Shown in pieces: positions 8,071 to 16,670 of a stretch of DNA of 64,000 nucleotides (position 1 is the stretch's first letter; every line of letters starts with the position of its first letter). A program made the translations under genes and the position numbers. The stretch comes from Paenibacillus antarcticus. Lineage in GTDB: Bacteria > Bacillota > Bacilli > Paenibacillales > Paenibacillaceae. The stretch is taken from contig NZ_LVJI01000015.1 of assembly GCF_001637225.1 (NCBI RefSeq), positions 242,404 to 306,403 on the forward strand. Direction: 5' to 3'. The notes under the pieces are model-generated. The model saw only the letters and a list, made by a program, of their open reading frames with translations. It did no database searches and was not told the origin of the DNA.

Positions 8071-8322
8071 GTGGCTGTTAAGCAAGATGATTTAGTGTTG
8101 ATTACATGGACAAGAAACCCTTTGGTTCCCGATTCTGCACGTAGAATTGCATCTGTACGTATTATCGGAAGTGCTAAACCATGTAGGGCTCAATTGGTAC
8201 CTAAGGGATTGCTTATTAACGCCTTAAATTGTTTGTTGGATCATGATATTGGATTTAAAGTGGTATACAGCAAAAAAACTTCAAATATCAGTGGGTACTT
8301 ATTGTTACAACGTAATCCGTAA
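8071..8322 (+). CDS. Small hypothetical protein
   Basis: GTG 8071 is preceded by AGAGGCGATCTGA, a modest ribosome-binding site. The 83-residue protein opens MAVKQDDLVLITWTRNPLVP and is basic with a hydrophobic middle (LLINALNCLLDHDIGFKVVY), without a signal peptide or clear membrane span. I do not recognise the family. It stands alone, convergent with the EamA gene. It could be a real small gene or a chance frame; the start and spacing favour real. Confidence 0.5.
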   Translation: MAVKQDDLVLITWTRNPLVPDSARRIASVRIIGSAKPCRAQLVPKGLLINALNCLLDHDIGFKVVYSKKTSNISGYLLLQRNP

Positions 8323-8648
8323 TCATTAGGCCAAGTTCTCATAGCAGTATACATGTGGGGAATAAATTTTTTATTTGTAAAGCGATACAGTCAGGAGGAG
8401 GAATCGATATTCTTTCTCCTTTTAATAATTCACTAACGCCTATGCCAACTGCATTTCTATGAACAACACCCGTCTTCACAGTTTCATGTCATTACCTTCG
8501 ATCCATGTTTTACATTCTTGTACCATACATAGGGTATTTATTTTGAAGACACTGTTGTTACTCATGTTTCACTTGTCCATCCTCTGCTTGTTATAGGGTT
8601 CCTGTAACTTATATCCTAACCGTACACGCAACCTTTCCTGGACCTAAT
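8323..8648. other. Intergenic region without a gene
   Basis: No coding frame or RNA gene was seen between the small hypothetical gene and the EamA terminator. Confidence 0.35.
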
Positions 8649-8687
8649 AAATACCCCGACAATCTTAATAAGATCGACGGGGTATTT
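8649..8687 (-). terminator. Terminator after the EamA transporter gene
   Basis: Stem AAATACCCCG / CGGGGTATTT with an inner ATCTT/AAGAT stem, ending in TATTT on the minus strand, just past the stop codon at 8705. Confidence 0.75.
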
Positions 8688-8704
8688 GTTTATGTTATTG
8701 AATA

Positions 8705-9562
8705 CTACCCCCATATTCCAATGAGTAGGATACCGCAGAATATGAATATAGAACAGGAAATTCGTCTCAATCCCTGCTGTTCCTTCAGGAACAGCACACC
8801 AAGGAATGTGGCAAATACAGTTCCTATTTCCCGTAGAGAGCTGATCTGCGCCATTGGCGCACGTTGCATCGCGAAGAGAAACAGCAGATAGGATCCCGGG
8901 TTCAAAATGGCTCCGAGCATCATGGTAGATTTGTTGATCCTCCATTCCTCCCATATCTTTCGAGACGTAAGAACAGCTGGGGTCAGACCGACTACAAAAC
9001 CAATATTGGTTACTTCTAGTAATCCAAGTGGTGAAATATGTTGTAAGTTTAGCTTGTCGACGAATACATAGCAGGTTGTGCATAACCCTACACATAATGC
9101 CATCAAAATAGGCTTCATACCATGCATCTGTAGGTTGGCTGGTTTCCTGCGTGATCCCATTCTACTAAGAAGGATGAACCCCCCAAGCATACAGAGAATC
9201 CCGAACCATCCAAGCGCAGATAGTGATTCGCTAAGAAAGAGAACACCTATGATCGGTATAAGCAGGGTGCTTGTCCCCCTCATGATCGGATAGATTTGTG
9301 ATAAATCACCAAGTTCATAGGTTTGTGACAAGAGCCATGAGTATATTGCCTGCAAAGTGAAAGAAAGCAACAATAGACCATAAGAGCCCGCAGTCATTGG
9401 GTGCCACCACAACTCTGTAATCAACACTGGCAAGAGTAGGATGGTTGTAACCATTGTAATTGACCACAAGAATACGCTCTTATTACAGCTCCTCTTAGTC
9501 AATATGCTCCAGATAGCGTGAGCCATCCCGGAAGCAATAACTAGGATAATAGCAAGAAACAA
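8705..9562 (-). CDS. EamA/DMT-superfamily transporter
   Basis: A 285-residue protein made of about ten hydrophobic spans in two similar halves, the EamA layout. Typical half-ending motifs are GWFGILCMLGGFILL (first half) and FATFLGVLFLKEQQGLRRI (second half). The start is a TTG at 9562 with AGGGG upstream. It lies 22 bp downstream of the metallophosphoesterase stop and is probably cotranscribed with it. Substrates of these drug/metabolite exporters cannot be read from sequence; the link with a phosphoesterase gives no firm clue. Confidence 0.85.
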   Translation of the reverse strand: MFLAIILVIASGMAHAIWSILTKRSCNKSVFLWSITMVTTILLLPVLITELWWHPMTAGSYGLLLLSFTLQAIYSWLLSQTYELGDLSQIYPIMRGTSTLLIPIIGVLFLSESLSALGWFGILCMLGGFILLSRMGSRRKPANLQMHGMKPILMALCVGLCTTCYVFVDKLNLQHISPLGLLEVTNIGFVVGLTPAVLTSRKIWEEWRINKSTMMLGAILNPGSYLLFLFAMQRAPMAQISSLREIGTVFATFLGVLFLKEQQGLRRISCSIFIFCGILLIGIWG

Positions 9563-9584
9563 TGGATGTCAGCCCCTTAGAAGA

Positions 9585-10550
9585 TTAACGTTCTGTCTCA
9601 ATATTTGGATCATGAGTCGGCTGTTCATGTACAACGGAACCATCTTCCAGTCGAAGCCAAGTGTCAAATTCATGCTGTCCCAGCGTCATTTGAATGACAC
9701 GACTTCCCCGCATAAATCCCTCTTTACCATATGTATTGTATCCGCTAGCCCGTCCATAGCAAAGTTTAATACCATGCAACGTACCGTAATAATCCTTGGT
9801 ATGATCATGTCCGCAAAAGGTACCCATCACATCTCCCATTTCAAGCATAGCTGTGAACAGTCCCGAGTTGACAGCAGGACAGCAAACCTGCTCGAATTTA
9901 TGTCCATAACAAACTTCTGTATCCCACATTTCTTGATACTCAGGTATCGGAATATGAAAGAAAGCAAGAGCAGGAAGCTTATTTTCAATGCCATGTGGGT
10001 TAAGTCGCGAGGATTCATCTATCATCCAGTTGATTTGATCCCGCTTAATCCAGTCATAGCCTGCTACATGCTCATACGGGGAGTAACTTCCTGAATCTAA
10101 AAAATAAAGATTAGCTGCTGGAGTTCCTTGCAAATCTACAAGCTCAACTGTATAATTACCCGAACCTGAAACGTCTACAGGACCGGACTTTGCAATGGTA
10201 TGCTCATATGTTAATGCCACTTGCATCAGCTCTTCACGGGTAATTCGGCTTTCTGTATCATGATTACCAAACACAAAAGCCCACGGAAAACCACGTCCTT
10301 CAACGGTAGCAACAGCATCATGGAAAGCCTGTTGCGGGTCTTCACATTCAACATCTTCGGGTGAGACAGGACCGGTGTATATGATGTCTCCCGTAAATAC
10401 AACTAGATCCGGTTGCTCCGCATCTAATATAGAATCCATCAATTTACGGGAACGCTGATCCTCGTCCCTTCCGTCCATCCAATGAATATCTGTAAACTGA
10501 ACCATTTTAAAAGTTCCATCTTTCCGAAAAGATAAACTGCGATTCATCAA
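9585..10550 (-). CDS. Calcineurin-like metallophosphoesterase
   Basis: The 321-residue enzyme shows the dimetal phosphoesterase blocks in order: FTDIHWMDGRD (residues ~19-29, an H after D), VVFTGDIIY (~52), FGNHDTE (~95, GNHD/E), FFHIP (~200) and GHDHTKDYYG (~248). It belongs to the Icc/DevT-like group of metal-dependent phosphatases, cytoplasmic with no signal peptide. It is the first gene of a two-gene unit with the EamA transporter and is divergent from a DeoR regulator. Substrate unknown. Confidence 0.9.
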   Translation of the reverse strand: MMNRSLSFRKDGTFKMVQFTDIHWMDGRDEDQRSRKLMDSILDAEQPDLVVFTGDIIYTGPVSPEDVECEDPQQAFHDAVATVEGRGFPWAFVFGNHDTESRITREELMQVALTYEHTIAKSGPVDVSGSGNYTVELVDLQGTPAANLYFLDSGSYSPYEHVAGYDWIKRDQINWMIDESSRLNPHGIENKLPALAFFHIPIPEYQEMWDTEVCYGHKFEQVCCPAVNSGLFTAMLEMGDVMGTFCGHDHTKDYYGTLHGIKLCYGRASGYNTYGKEGFMRGSRVIQMTLGQHEFDTWLRLEDGSVVHEQPTHDPNIETER

Positions 10551-10888
10551 AAGTCTCCCCCTAAGTCATATAACTCATATAGTATATTACCCAGTGTTGA
10601 TTTATGAGTTTTTATGTGGTTTTCAGTTGATTCTATCCCCGGATTTATAATCTGTCAATTCATTTTTCACATTAAGTTAATATATAAAAAAATACAATTG
10701 TTATGATATTAATCTTGTGAAACAGGTATAATCAATAGCGAAACCCAAAAGTGATTTTCCAATAATAAATACGAAAGTAACCGAAACCCCGTCTGACTTG
10801 ACAAGTCTAATACAGGCTAATAAACTAAGTGAAAACAACAACAAAACACACAAAACTATTGAAATAGCTATAACTGGAGGAATCATTC
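10551..10888. promoter_or_regulatory. Divergent intergenic region between metallophosphoesterase and DeoR regulator
   Basis: This 338-bp AT-rich region must carry promoters for both flanking genes. I cannot single out a convincing -35/-10 pair or an operator palindrome. A minus-strand frame inside it (10701-10886) has no ribosome-binding site and is not called. Confidence 0.4.
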
Positions 10889-11665
10889 ATGTCCTTAACT
10901 TATGAAGAACGGCGGCAAACGATTCTCGATCAGCTTGTTACGGACGGAAAGGTGCAGGTTCATGCTCTGGCAAAGTTATTTAATGTATCCACAGAGACCA
11001 TACGTCGGGACCTAGACCGACTGGAGAAGGAAGGACGACTGAGAAAAGTTTACGGAGGAGCAGTACTGATGCGATCAGAAATGATCGAGCCGACATTTCT
11101 GAAGCGTTCCCAGATGCAGCGAAGTGAAAAGCAGGCGATTGGCAAGCTTGCAGTTTCACTTATTCAGCATGGTGAAACAGTGATACTGGACAATGGCACA
11201 ACAACGCTAGAAATTATGCGTCAGCTTAAAGACCGTGCTGATGTGACCGTTATTACAAACTCTGTACCTATCTTGACTTCTGCTCTGGAAGAATTTCAAG
11301 GTAAAGTTATTTTTGTCGGGGGCGAGGTGAATGCTAGCTATCAGGCCGCCACAGGAGCAATCACTCATCAACTGCTGGACCAGTTAAAGGTAAATAAGGC
11401 CTTTATTTCAGCAGGAGGGGTCTCTCTCTCTGATGGCATTACCGATTACAATTTGGAAGAGGCTCTGCTATCACGTAAAATGATGCAGCGAACAGAAGAG
11501 TCCATTCTTGTAGTAGATCATTCCAAATTCGGAGTTACCACCTTTGCTCAAATTGCTCCTATCGAGCAAATATCCATGATATTATCCGATTCGAAATGTT
11601 CTAGGGAGTGGATTGATGCACTTCAACAACTTGATGTTGAGATACTTCTATGTGAGAAAGGTTAG
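10889..11665 (+). CDS. DeoR/GlpR-family transcriptional regulator
   Basis: A 258-residue protein with an N-terminal winged helix (ILDQLVTDGKVQVHALAKLF, then STETIRRDLDRLEKEGRLRK, residues ~12-58) and a DeoRC sugar-phosphate sensor domain (~75-230) with the typical LDNGTTTLEIMRQL and KAFISAGGVSLSDGITDYNL segments. GGAGG precedes the ATG. Such regulators repress sugar-phosphate genes and respond to phosphorylated sugars. The divergent phosphoesterase/EamA pair is the most likely target, by position only. A strong terminator follows. Confidence 0.9.
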   Translation: MSLTYEERRQTILDQLVTDGKVQVHALAKLFNVSTETIRRDLDRLEKEGRLRKVYGGAVLMRSEMIEPTFLKRSQMQRSEKQAIGKLAVSLIQHGETVILDNGTTTLEIMRQLKDRADVTVITNSVPILTSALEEFQGKVIFVGGEVNASYQAATGAITHQLLDQLKVNKAFISAGGVSLSDGITDYNLEEALLSRKMMQRTEESILVVDHSKFGVTTFAQIAPIEQISMILSDSKCSREWIDALQQLDVEILLCEKG

Positions 11666-11710
11666 GTTGCACAGGTGCTCTACTAGTCTATTTGAGATGA
11701 ATCTAATAAA

Positions 11711-11745
11711 GGCTAACGTCGTATTCAATCGACGTTAGCCTATTT
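11711..11745 (+). terminator. Terminator of the DeoR gene
   Basis: Perfect 11-bp stem GGCTAACGTCG / CGACGTTAGCC followed by TATTTA. Confidence 0.75.
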
Positions 11746-11790
11746 AGCTCATCTTTAAATAAATCTCAGTTTTCCTTACTCTAGTTCTAT

Positions 11791-11818
11791 TAATCTTTCA
11801 ATAGCAATTAACCGATAA
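11791..11818 (+). promoter_or_regulatory. Possible sigma-D-type promoter for the yjfB-like gene
   Basis: ACCGATAA at 11811-11818 resembles the flagellar sigma -10 (GCCGATAT) and TAAT at 11791-11794, 16 bp upstream, partly matches TAAA. It lies 38 bp before the start codon. The match is imperfect. Confidence 0.35.
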
Positions 11819-11855
11819 TATTAATGTAGTTCATTCAATCGAGGAGGTAGACACC

Positions 11856-12032
11856 ATGGACATCGCTGCACTTTCAATTGGGTTAGCTCAAAGCAACTTA
11901 AAACAAGCCGTTGGTATCTCCGTTCTCAAGATGTCAAAGGATCAAGCCAGTGGAGAGTCTCAAGCTTTAGTTAAAATGTTGGAGCAGAGCGTTCAACCCA
12001 ATTTAGGTGGTAATATCGACATCAAAGCTTAG
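11856..12032 (+). CDS. yjfB: YjfB-family putative motility peptide
   Basis: A 58-residue protein starting MDIAALSIGLAQSNLKQAVG and ending QPNLGGNIDIKA. The amphipathic N-terminal helix, a Met/Gln-rich centre and the LGGNIDIKA ending match the small YjfB family that is linked with motility in Bacillus. GGAGGTAG lies 7 bp before the ATG. Upstream is a sequence like a flagellar sigma promoter, which would agree with the family. Molecular role unknown. Confidence 0.75.
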   Translation: MDIAALSIGLAQSNLKQAVGISVLKMSKDQASGESQALVKMLEQSVQPNLGGNIDIKA

Positions 12033-12135
12033 GAAGTTCTATGGGGAGGTCCTAACCCTCCTCCCTAGTGAGTGATCGATTTCTTACTACCAACCTATTC
12101 TTTGCACTACAGTGCTAACCAACTAATCTGTAATA

Positions 12136-12174
12136 AAAAGCTACATGACCGATACATACGCCATGTAGCCTTTT
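12136..12174. terminator. Bidirectional terminator
   Basis: AAAAGCTACATG / CATGTAGCCTTTT hairpin between the convergent yjfB-like and YheE-like genes; A- and T-runs on both sides serve both strands. Confidence 0.75.
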
Positions 12175-12183
12175 GACGAACCA

Positions 12184-12405
12184 TTACCTTATTTCACTAT
12201 CCAATGGTTCACGATGAGCCATGAAATCATGAATAGATTCTTCCATTTGATCTCTATAATGATCTTCCGGTATTGGTCGGAACCAATAGATCTCTCCCCC
12301 ATCGTAATGGCCATTGAAATCAATACCATCCTTACTTGCAGTAAAATGCCAATGACTGTTTATCGTACCTTCTAATGATATTTTCACCTTGAAATCGTCA
12401 ATCAT
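12184..12405 (-). CDS. Small hypothetical protein, possibly YheE family
   Basis: ATG 12405 is preferred because GGGGAGGG lies 7 bp upstream; the open frame extends further upstream without a ribosome-binding site. The 73-residue soluble protein is acidic, with the pattern HWHFTASKDGIDFNGHY... GGEIYWF... and an amphipathic C-terminal helix. This resembles the short YheE (DUF5342) family of Bacilli as I recall it. Function unknown. It is flanked by terminators on both sides, so it is monocistronic. Confidence 0.55.
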   Translation of the reverse strand: MIDDFKVKISLEGTINSHWHFTASKDGIDFNGHYDGGEIYWFRPIPEDHYRDQMEESIHDFMAHREPLDSEIR

Positions 12406-12543
12406 AGCAATACCCTCCCCTATAGATACTTTTATATTAGGTAATATCTTCCCCACATTGAGATAAAATAATGTACTACCGACAACAAGTACAAACTGAA
12501 GCCTGAATAAGCTACGAAAAATGAATACTAATATACGCAAAAA

Positions 12544-12576
12544 GGATCTGCTAGCAATATCTAGCAGATCCTTTTT
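12544..12576. terminator. Bidirectional hairpin terminator
   Basis: GGATCTGCTAG / CTAGCAGATCC, an 11-bp perfect stem, followed by TTTTT on the plus strand and preceded by AAA. Confidence 0.65.
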
Positions 12577-12707
12577 ATATATTATTAATAGGGGATGTCT
12601 TTATATTAGATGGTGAACCTTAAAGAGAGATTATATTAAGGTTAGGAAACACTAAAAAACGGTGAGACAATTACTGAAATAAAGATGATACGGCATTTCT
12701 TCTACCC

Positions 12708-12745
12708 AAAAAGCCGACGCCATGTGATTAACAGGGTCAGCTTTT
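12708..12745 (-). terminator. Terminator of the sialic acid operon
   Basis: On the minus strand AAAAGCTGAC pairs with GTCGGCTTTT (one G-T pair), ending in TTTTT, 25 bp after the stop of the last gene. Confidence 0.7.
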
Positions 12746-12769
12746 GTGTGTAAGGCTTATCAATTGATG

Positions 12770-13243
12770 TTATGAATTCAATAATAATCCAACATGAATC
12801 TTAATAACGATCTTCTTTATTTTCTCCCCGTTGCCCATACTAGGTCTGTGAATATCATGTGGGAAAAAGACGGCGAACATCCCAGTCTTCATGGGTAACA
12901 ATATTTCATCTGCTTGAGGATCATATAATGCATAATCTCCCTCGCTATCAAAAGGTTTCGTAGGTTCCAAACCTTCTCGCATCGGTGACCAGCCAATGGT
13001 TTCTTCACCATCAATAAGATAATGGACATCAATATATGACTCATGCTTCTCAGCAACCTGCTCATCTCGCGATTTGGATTCGAATTCCATAACCGAAGCG
13101 TACATTTCATTGCCACGAATCTCAATTTTTCCTACATCAGGATTCTCGTTCACTATTTTCTTCAGTTCCTCAATGGCCTGCACAATAACCGAATGCTCAT
13201 ATTTACAGTGTTCTTCCCACGATGATAATGACCCTACAATCAT
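12770..13243 (-). CDS. YhcH/YjgK/YiaL (NanQ-like) family protein
   Basis: The 157-residue protein is a single cupin barrel of the DUF386 family: ESYIDVHYLIDGEETIGWSP, then ALYDPQADEILLPMKTGMFA and FFPHDIHRPSM, which carry the His/Glu metal ligands. Family members in sialic acid operons (E. coli NanQ) speed anomer opening of N-acetylneuraminate. As last gene of the nan operon here it most likely has that job. Soluble, full length. Confidence 0.85.
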   Translation of the reverse strand: MIVGSLSSWEEHCKYEHSVIVQAIEELKKIVNENPDVGKIEIRGNEMYASVMEFESKSRDEQVAEKHESYIDVHYLIDGEETIGWSPMREGLEPTKPFDSEGDYALYDPQADEILLPMKTGMFAVFFPHDIHRPSMGNGEKIKKIVIKIHVGLLLNS

Positions 13244-13284
13244 GTTCTAGTCCCCTATCTGAATATATTCACATCTGTATTAGC

Positions 13285-14139
13285 TTACAGCAATTTTTCA
13301 CTCACTGCCGTAGCTGTAATTTCCTTATTCACAATGGATAGCTCATTGGTTCTTTTGAAATATTCAACATACAACACATCCAGCAAGTAAAGTTGAGAAA
13401 TCTTTGCAGATAATGATCCACCTTGTAGTGGACCTTCATTTGCTCCGCAAAGTAGAGTAAGATCTGAGTAAGATGTTAACGGGGACTTCACAAATCTAGT
13501 GATCGATATAACAATGGCCCCGCGTTCCTTCGCCTTTCTAGCCACTTCAATAGAATCCTTCGTTGAACCAGAATAAGAAATAATAACAGCAACATCACGC
13601 TTGGTCATAAGCGCCGCGGACATCATCTGGAGATGGGAATCCATGGAGCATTCTGTTTTGTTCGTAATTCGCATAAATTTAATTTTGGCTTCCATTGCGG
13701 TTATTAAAGAAGAACCAACGCCAAAGAATTGTACACGTTCCGCTTCGATTAAATAGTCAATTGCCTTATCAATAGATTCTACGTCTAAAAGATTATTTGT
13801 CTCGTTCAATGCACTTATATTGGTTGATAATACCTTTGAAGCCACTTGTGCTATCGTATCATTCATTAGAATTTGGTCCGTCAATTGAGGTATTTCATTC
13901 TCCACTGCAATACTATGAGCAAGTGCAATCTTGAACTCCTGATATCCCTTATAACTCAATGATTTACAAAATCGAAATATACTTGATTCACCTACGCCAC
14001 ATTCATCCGCAAGGTCAGTAATCGACATGTACACTACGCTTTTAGTATTTTCCAAGACATAGTCTGCTACCTTTTTCTCCGTATTCGTCAAGTTGTTATA
14101 CTTGGAATGAATGGAAGAAAAAATACTGATCGTACGCAC
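13285..14139 (-). CDS. RpiR/MurR-family regulator of the sialic acid operon
   Basis: The 284-residue protein has an N-terminal RpiR helix-turn-helix (LTNTEKKVADYVLENTKSVV, then DLADECGVGESSIFRFCKSL, residues ~15-65) and a SIS sugar-phosphate isomerase-like sensor domain (~125-255, VQFFGVGSSLITAMEAKIKF and ISYSGSTKDSIEVARKAKER). In Gram-positive nan loci such proteins (NanR) repress and sense amino-sugar phosphates such as ManNAc-6-P. It is inside the operon, giving autoregulation. Candidate operators lie at 20693-20732. Confidence 0.9.
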   Translation of the reverse strand: MRTISIFSSIHSKYNNLTNTEKKVADYVLENTKSVVYMSITDLADECGVGESSIFRFCKSLSYKGYQEFKIALAHSIAVENEIPQLTDQILMNDTIAQVASKVLSTNISALNETNNLLDVESIDKAIDYLIEAERVQFFGVGSSLITAMEAKIKFMRITNKTECSMDSHLQMMSAALMTKRDVAVIISYSGSTKDSIEVARKAKERGAIVISITRFVKSPLTSYSDLTLLCGANEGPLQGGSLSAKISQLYLLDVLYVEYFKRTNELSIVNKEITATAVSEKLL

Positions 14140-14169
14140 AATATCCCTCCTTTCTTTATCAAAAATTCA

Positions 14170-15045
14170 TTATAAATATAAAGATGCCGCTCCTAGTACA
14201 CCTGCTTTATTCCCTAAAGAAGCCTTAAGGATCTTCACATTCGAAAAACTTGGCATGATTAATTCTTTGGTTCTTGCCTCTACGAGTTGAACTAAGTGAT
14301 CTTGTTCCATCACTCCGCCTCCTACGATAATAGCTGCAGGATTAAAGATATGAATGCACGAAGCTAAGCCAGCAGATACTTCATCAACCCACGAATGTAA
14401 GATCCGTTCAAGTTCTTTATCTCCATGGCTTAATTTCTCAAATATCACTTTCCCATTTACACATGCCGGATCTATCTCCGTTGCCATTTTCACTAAGGCA
14501 GTCGTTGAAGCATATGTTTCATAAAAAGATTTTCTTCCCCCATCCATTGTTTCCGATAACGAATGAGTAAAGATATGGCCGAACTCAGCCGCCACACCAT
14601 TAGCGCCTTTATATAACTGACGATTGATGACGATAGCACCACCGATCCCCGTACCAAAAGTCAGACATAAGAAATCATTAAATGACTGGGCTGCACCAAA
14701 GTATGTTTCCCCTAACGCAGCCGAGTTCACATCATTTTCTACCTTAACAGGTTTATTAAATTGATTAGCAACGATGTCCCTGATCTTCATGCCAGTATAC
14801 ATAGGTATATTTTCATTAGCAAACACGATATATCCTTCTTCTGAGTTCACTTGTCCGGCGGTACTGATGGCAATCACATCAAAGTCATCATACTCACCTA
14901 TTTTATCAAGTAATCTTTGGATGACATGTGGGCCGCCCTTATTACTCTCTGTTGCGTACTCTTTAAATTGCTCGATATTCCCTAGCTCATCACACATACA
15001 AATCTTGGTATTCGTCCCTCCAATATCTGCCGCTACGATCTTCAT
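14170..15045 (-). CDS. nanK: ROK-family N-acetylmannosamine kinase
   Basis: A 291-residue ROK kinase: the ATP-binding motif DIGGTNTKICMCD is at residues 6-18, the catalytic Asp in ENDVNSAALGE (~103-113), and the sugar-binding E-x-G-H in AEFGHIF (~157). The usual zinc cluster CxCGxxGC after that His is missing; the stretch reads GHIFTHSLSETMDGGRKSFY. The same loss is known for staphylococcal NanK, so this supports ManNAc kinase over glucokinase. It phosphorylates ManNAc to ManNAc-6-P for the NanE encoded next to it. The role follows from family plus operon. Confidence 0.85.
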   Translation of the reverse strand: MKIVAADIGGTNTKICMCDELGNIEQFKEYATESNKGGPHVIQRLLDKIGEYDDFDVIAISTAGQVNSEEGYIVFANENIPMYTGMKIRDIVANQFNKPVKVENDVNSAALGETYFGAAQSFNDFLCLTFGTGIGGAIVINRQLYKGANGVAAEFGHIFTHSLSETMDGGRKSFYETYASTTALVKMATEIDPACVNGKVIFEKLSHGDKELERILHSWVDEVSAGLASCIHIFNPAAIIVGGGVMEQDHLVQLVEARTKELIMPSFSNVKILKASLGNKAGVLGAASLYL

Positions 15046-15096
15046 ATCCCCTTCGACCCTTCCTAATATATCAGAGATAAGGACTTATACATATCA

Positions 15097-15786
15097 TTAT
15101 TGAATAGCCTTCATAAATCTTTGGGTAATCTCCATCGGTCTTGTGATCGCTGATCCGACAACGGATGAATACACGCCTAAATCAAACATTTTCTTCAACT
15201 CTTCAGGAGTGGAGACCCCACCTTCTGCGATGATAGGCTTCGAGATGGTATTCACGAGTTTCTCTACCATTTCAAAGTCTGGTAGAATCTTACCACGTGT
15301 AGCTTCTGTATAACCACTTAATGTTGTCCCAATGCAATCAAATCCAAGTTCAACAGCCTTAAGCGCTTCCTCATACGTTGAGCAATCTGCCATAAATATC
15401 TGATCCGGGTAAGCTTCTCTTAAACGTGGGAATAGTTCGGAAATGGTGGTTCCATCAGGCCTTACTCGGTCTGTCGCATCCATCGCAATGATATCTACAC
15501 CTTCACGATAAAGCTCATCTACTTCTTTCATGGTTGGTGTAATAAACACATCTGAACCATCATACACACTCTTAATAATTCCTATGATCGGTAGATCAAC
15601 GGTTGTCTTAATTTCCTTAATATCTTCAACACTATTCGCTCGAATACCCGAAGCACCGCCCAAGTAAGCAGCATAAGCCATTCTCCCCATAATAAATGGA
15701 CTGTGCAATGGTTCTTCAGGTAATGCCTGACAGGAGACGACCAACTTTCCTTTTATCTTGTTAAGGACATTATTGTCTGTATTCAT
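15097..15786 (-). CDS. nanE: N-acetylmannosamine-6-phosphate 2-epimerase
   Basis: ATG 15786 is chosen because GGAG lies 9 bp upstream; a GTG 15 bp earlier is also open. The 229-residue TIM-barrel enzyme shows LVVSCQALPEEPLHSPF near its start, DATDRVRPDG in the middle, MADCSTYEEA and the phosphate-binding IAEGG and GSAITRP loops near the end, as in NanE. It converts ManNAc-6-P to GlcNAc-6-P. nagA and nagB, needed for the next steps, are not in the window. Confidence 0.93.
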   Translation of the reverse strand: MNTDNNVLNKIKGKLVVSCQALPEEPLHSPFIMGRMAYAAYLGGASGIRANSVEDIKEIKTTVDLPIIGIIKSVYDGSDVFITPTMKEVDELYREGVDIIAMDATDRVRPDGTTISELFPRLREAYPDQIFMADCSTYEEALKAVELGFDCIGTTLSGYTEATRGKILPDFEMVEKLVNTISKPIIAEGGVSTPEELKKMFDLGVYSSVVGSAITRPMEITQRFMKAIQ

Positions 15787-15815
15787 TAGTACCATCTCCA
15801 CACTTTTTATTGGAT

Positions 15816-16658
15816 TTACTCTTTAACTGCTCCAGCTGTCATTCCACTGGTGAAAAAGCGTTGGAATAACAAGAAGATAACTAACATCGGAATGGCAGCA
15901 ACGGTAGCTCCAGCCATCTTATAAGCAAAGTTAGGATTCAGATCCTGCATTAAAGTCGCAGTACCAACCATCAAGGTTTTCATACCTTTCTCTTGCCCTA
16001 CAACTAGCTGCCATAAGTAATCATTCCAGACTTGAACGAAGTTCAAAATAAACAATGCACCTATACCAGGCTTAATGATGGGTAACATAATGCGGGTGAA
16101 TATTTTCCATTCACTTGCTCCATCTATTCTAGCTGCTTCTCTTAATGCCGCTGGCGTCGTATCGAAGAATCCTTTTAACAGAAATACCCCAAATGCAGCA
16201 GCGACGTTTGGCCAAATCATTCCGTTATACGTGTTAACCATACCGAAATCTTGAATGATCCTAAATAAAGGTACGATCATAATTTCTTTAGGAATCATCA
16301 AGCTTGATACAAAAACAATATATATGACATTTCTACCCTTGAATTCGATTTTCGAGAAAGCATATGCAGCCATTGAACCTATCGAAATGACAATGATCGT
16401 CGATAGACCTGATACGTACATACTGTTAAATGCCCACTTTAAAGCGGGTTGATCTCTGAATATATCCATGTAATTTGAAAACGTAATTGAGGTTGGCCAC
16501 CAATCCGGCGGCATCTTCACAACATCCGAACTATTCTTTAGAGAACTTGTAAATAACCAATATAGTGGAAAAAGATTTAATAGAGCGAAGAGGAAGATGA
16601 AAATGTTCGATACAATATCAAATTTCTCCAACTTTTTCTTGTTTTTAATTTTAGCCAT
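15816..16658 (-). CDS. CUT1 ABC transporter permease, MalG type
   Basis: The 280-residue protein has six hydrophobic spans and the EAA loop for ATPase contact at about 190-210 (EAARIDGASEWKIFTRIMLP). It ends with the typical GMTAGAVKE. It is translated after the MalF-type permease with a 12-bp gap. Together with that gene and the lipoprotein it forms an importer, here inferred to take up sialic acid. No ATPase gene is present in the operon, as is usual for CUT1 systems that share an MsmX-like ATPase. Confidence 0.92.
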   Translation of the reverse strand: MAKIKNKKKLEKFDIVSNIFIFLFALLNLFPLYWLFTSSLKNSSDVVKMPPDWWPTSITFSNYMDIFRDQPALKWAFNSMYVSGLSTIIVISIGSMAAYAFSKIEFKGRNVIYIVFVSSLMIPKEIMIVPLFRIIQDFGMVNTYNGMIWPNVAAAFGVFLLKGFFDTTPAALREAARIDGASEWKIFTRIMLPIIKPGIGALFILNFVQVWNDYLWQLVVGQEKGMKTLMVGTATLMQDLNPNFAYKMAGATVAAIPMLVIFLLFQRFFTSGMTAGAVKE

Positions 16659-16670
16659 GATGTTTCCTCC

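Noticed and set aside
8616..9095. Long minus-strand frame of 159 residues
   Set aside because: Lies in another frame of the EamA gene and has no membrane spans; the EamA reading explains the sequence.
10701..10886. Hydrophobic 61-residue minus-strand frame in the divergent intergenic region
   Set aside because: No ribosome-binding site and sits where both promoters must be; not strong enough to call.
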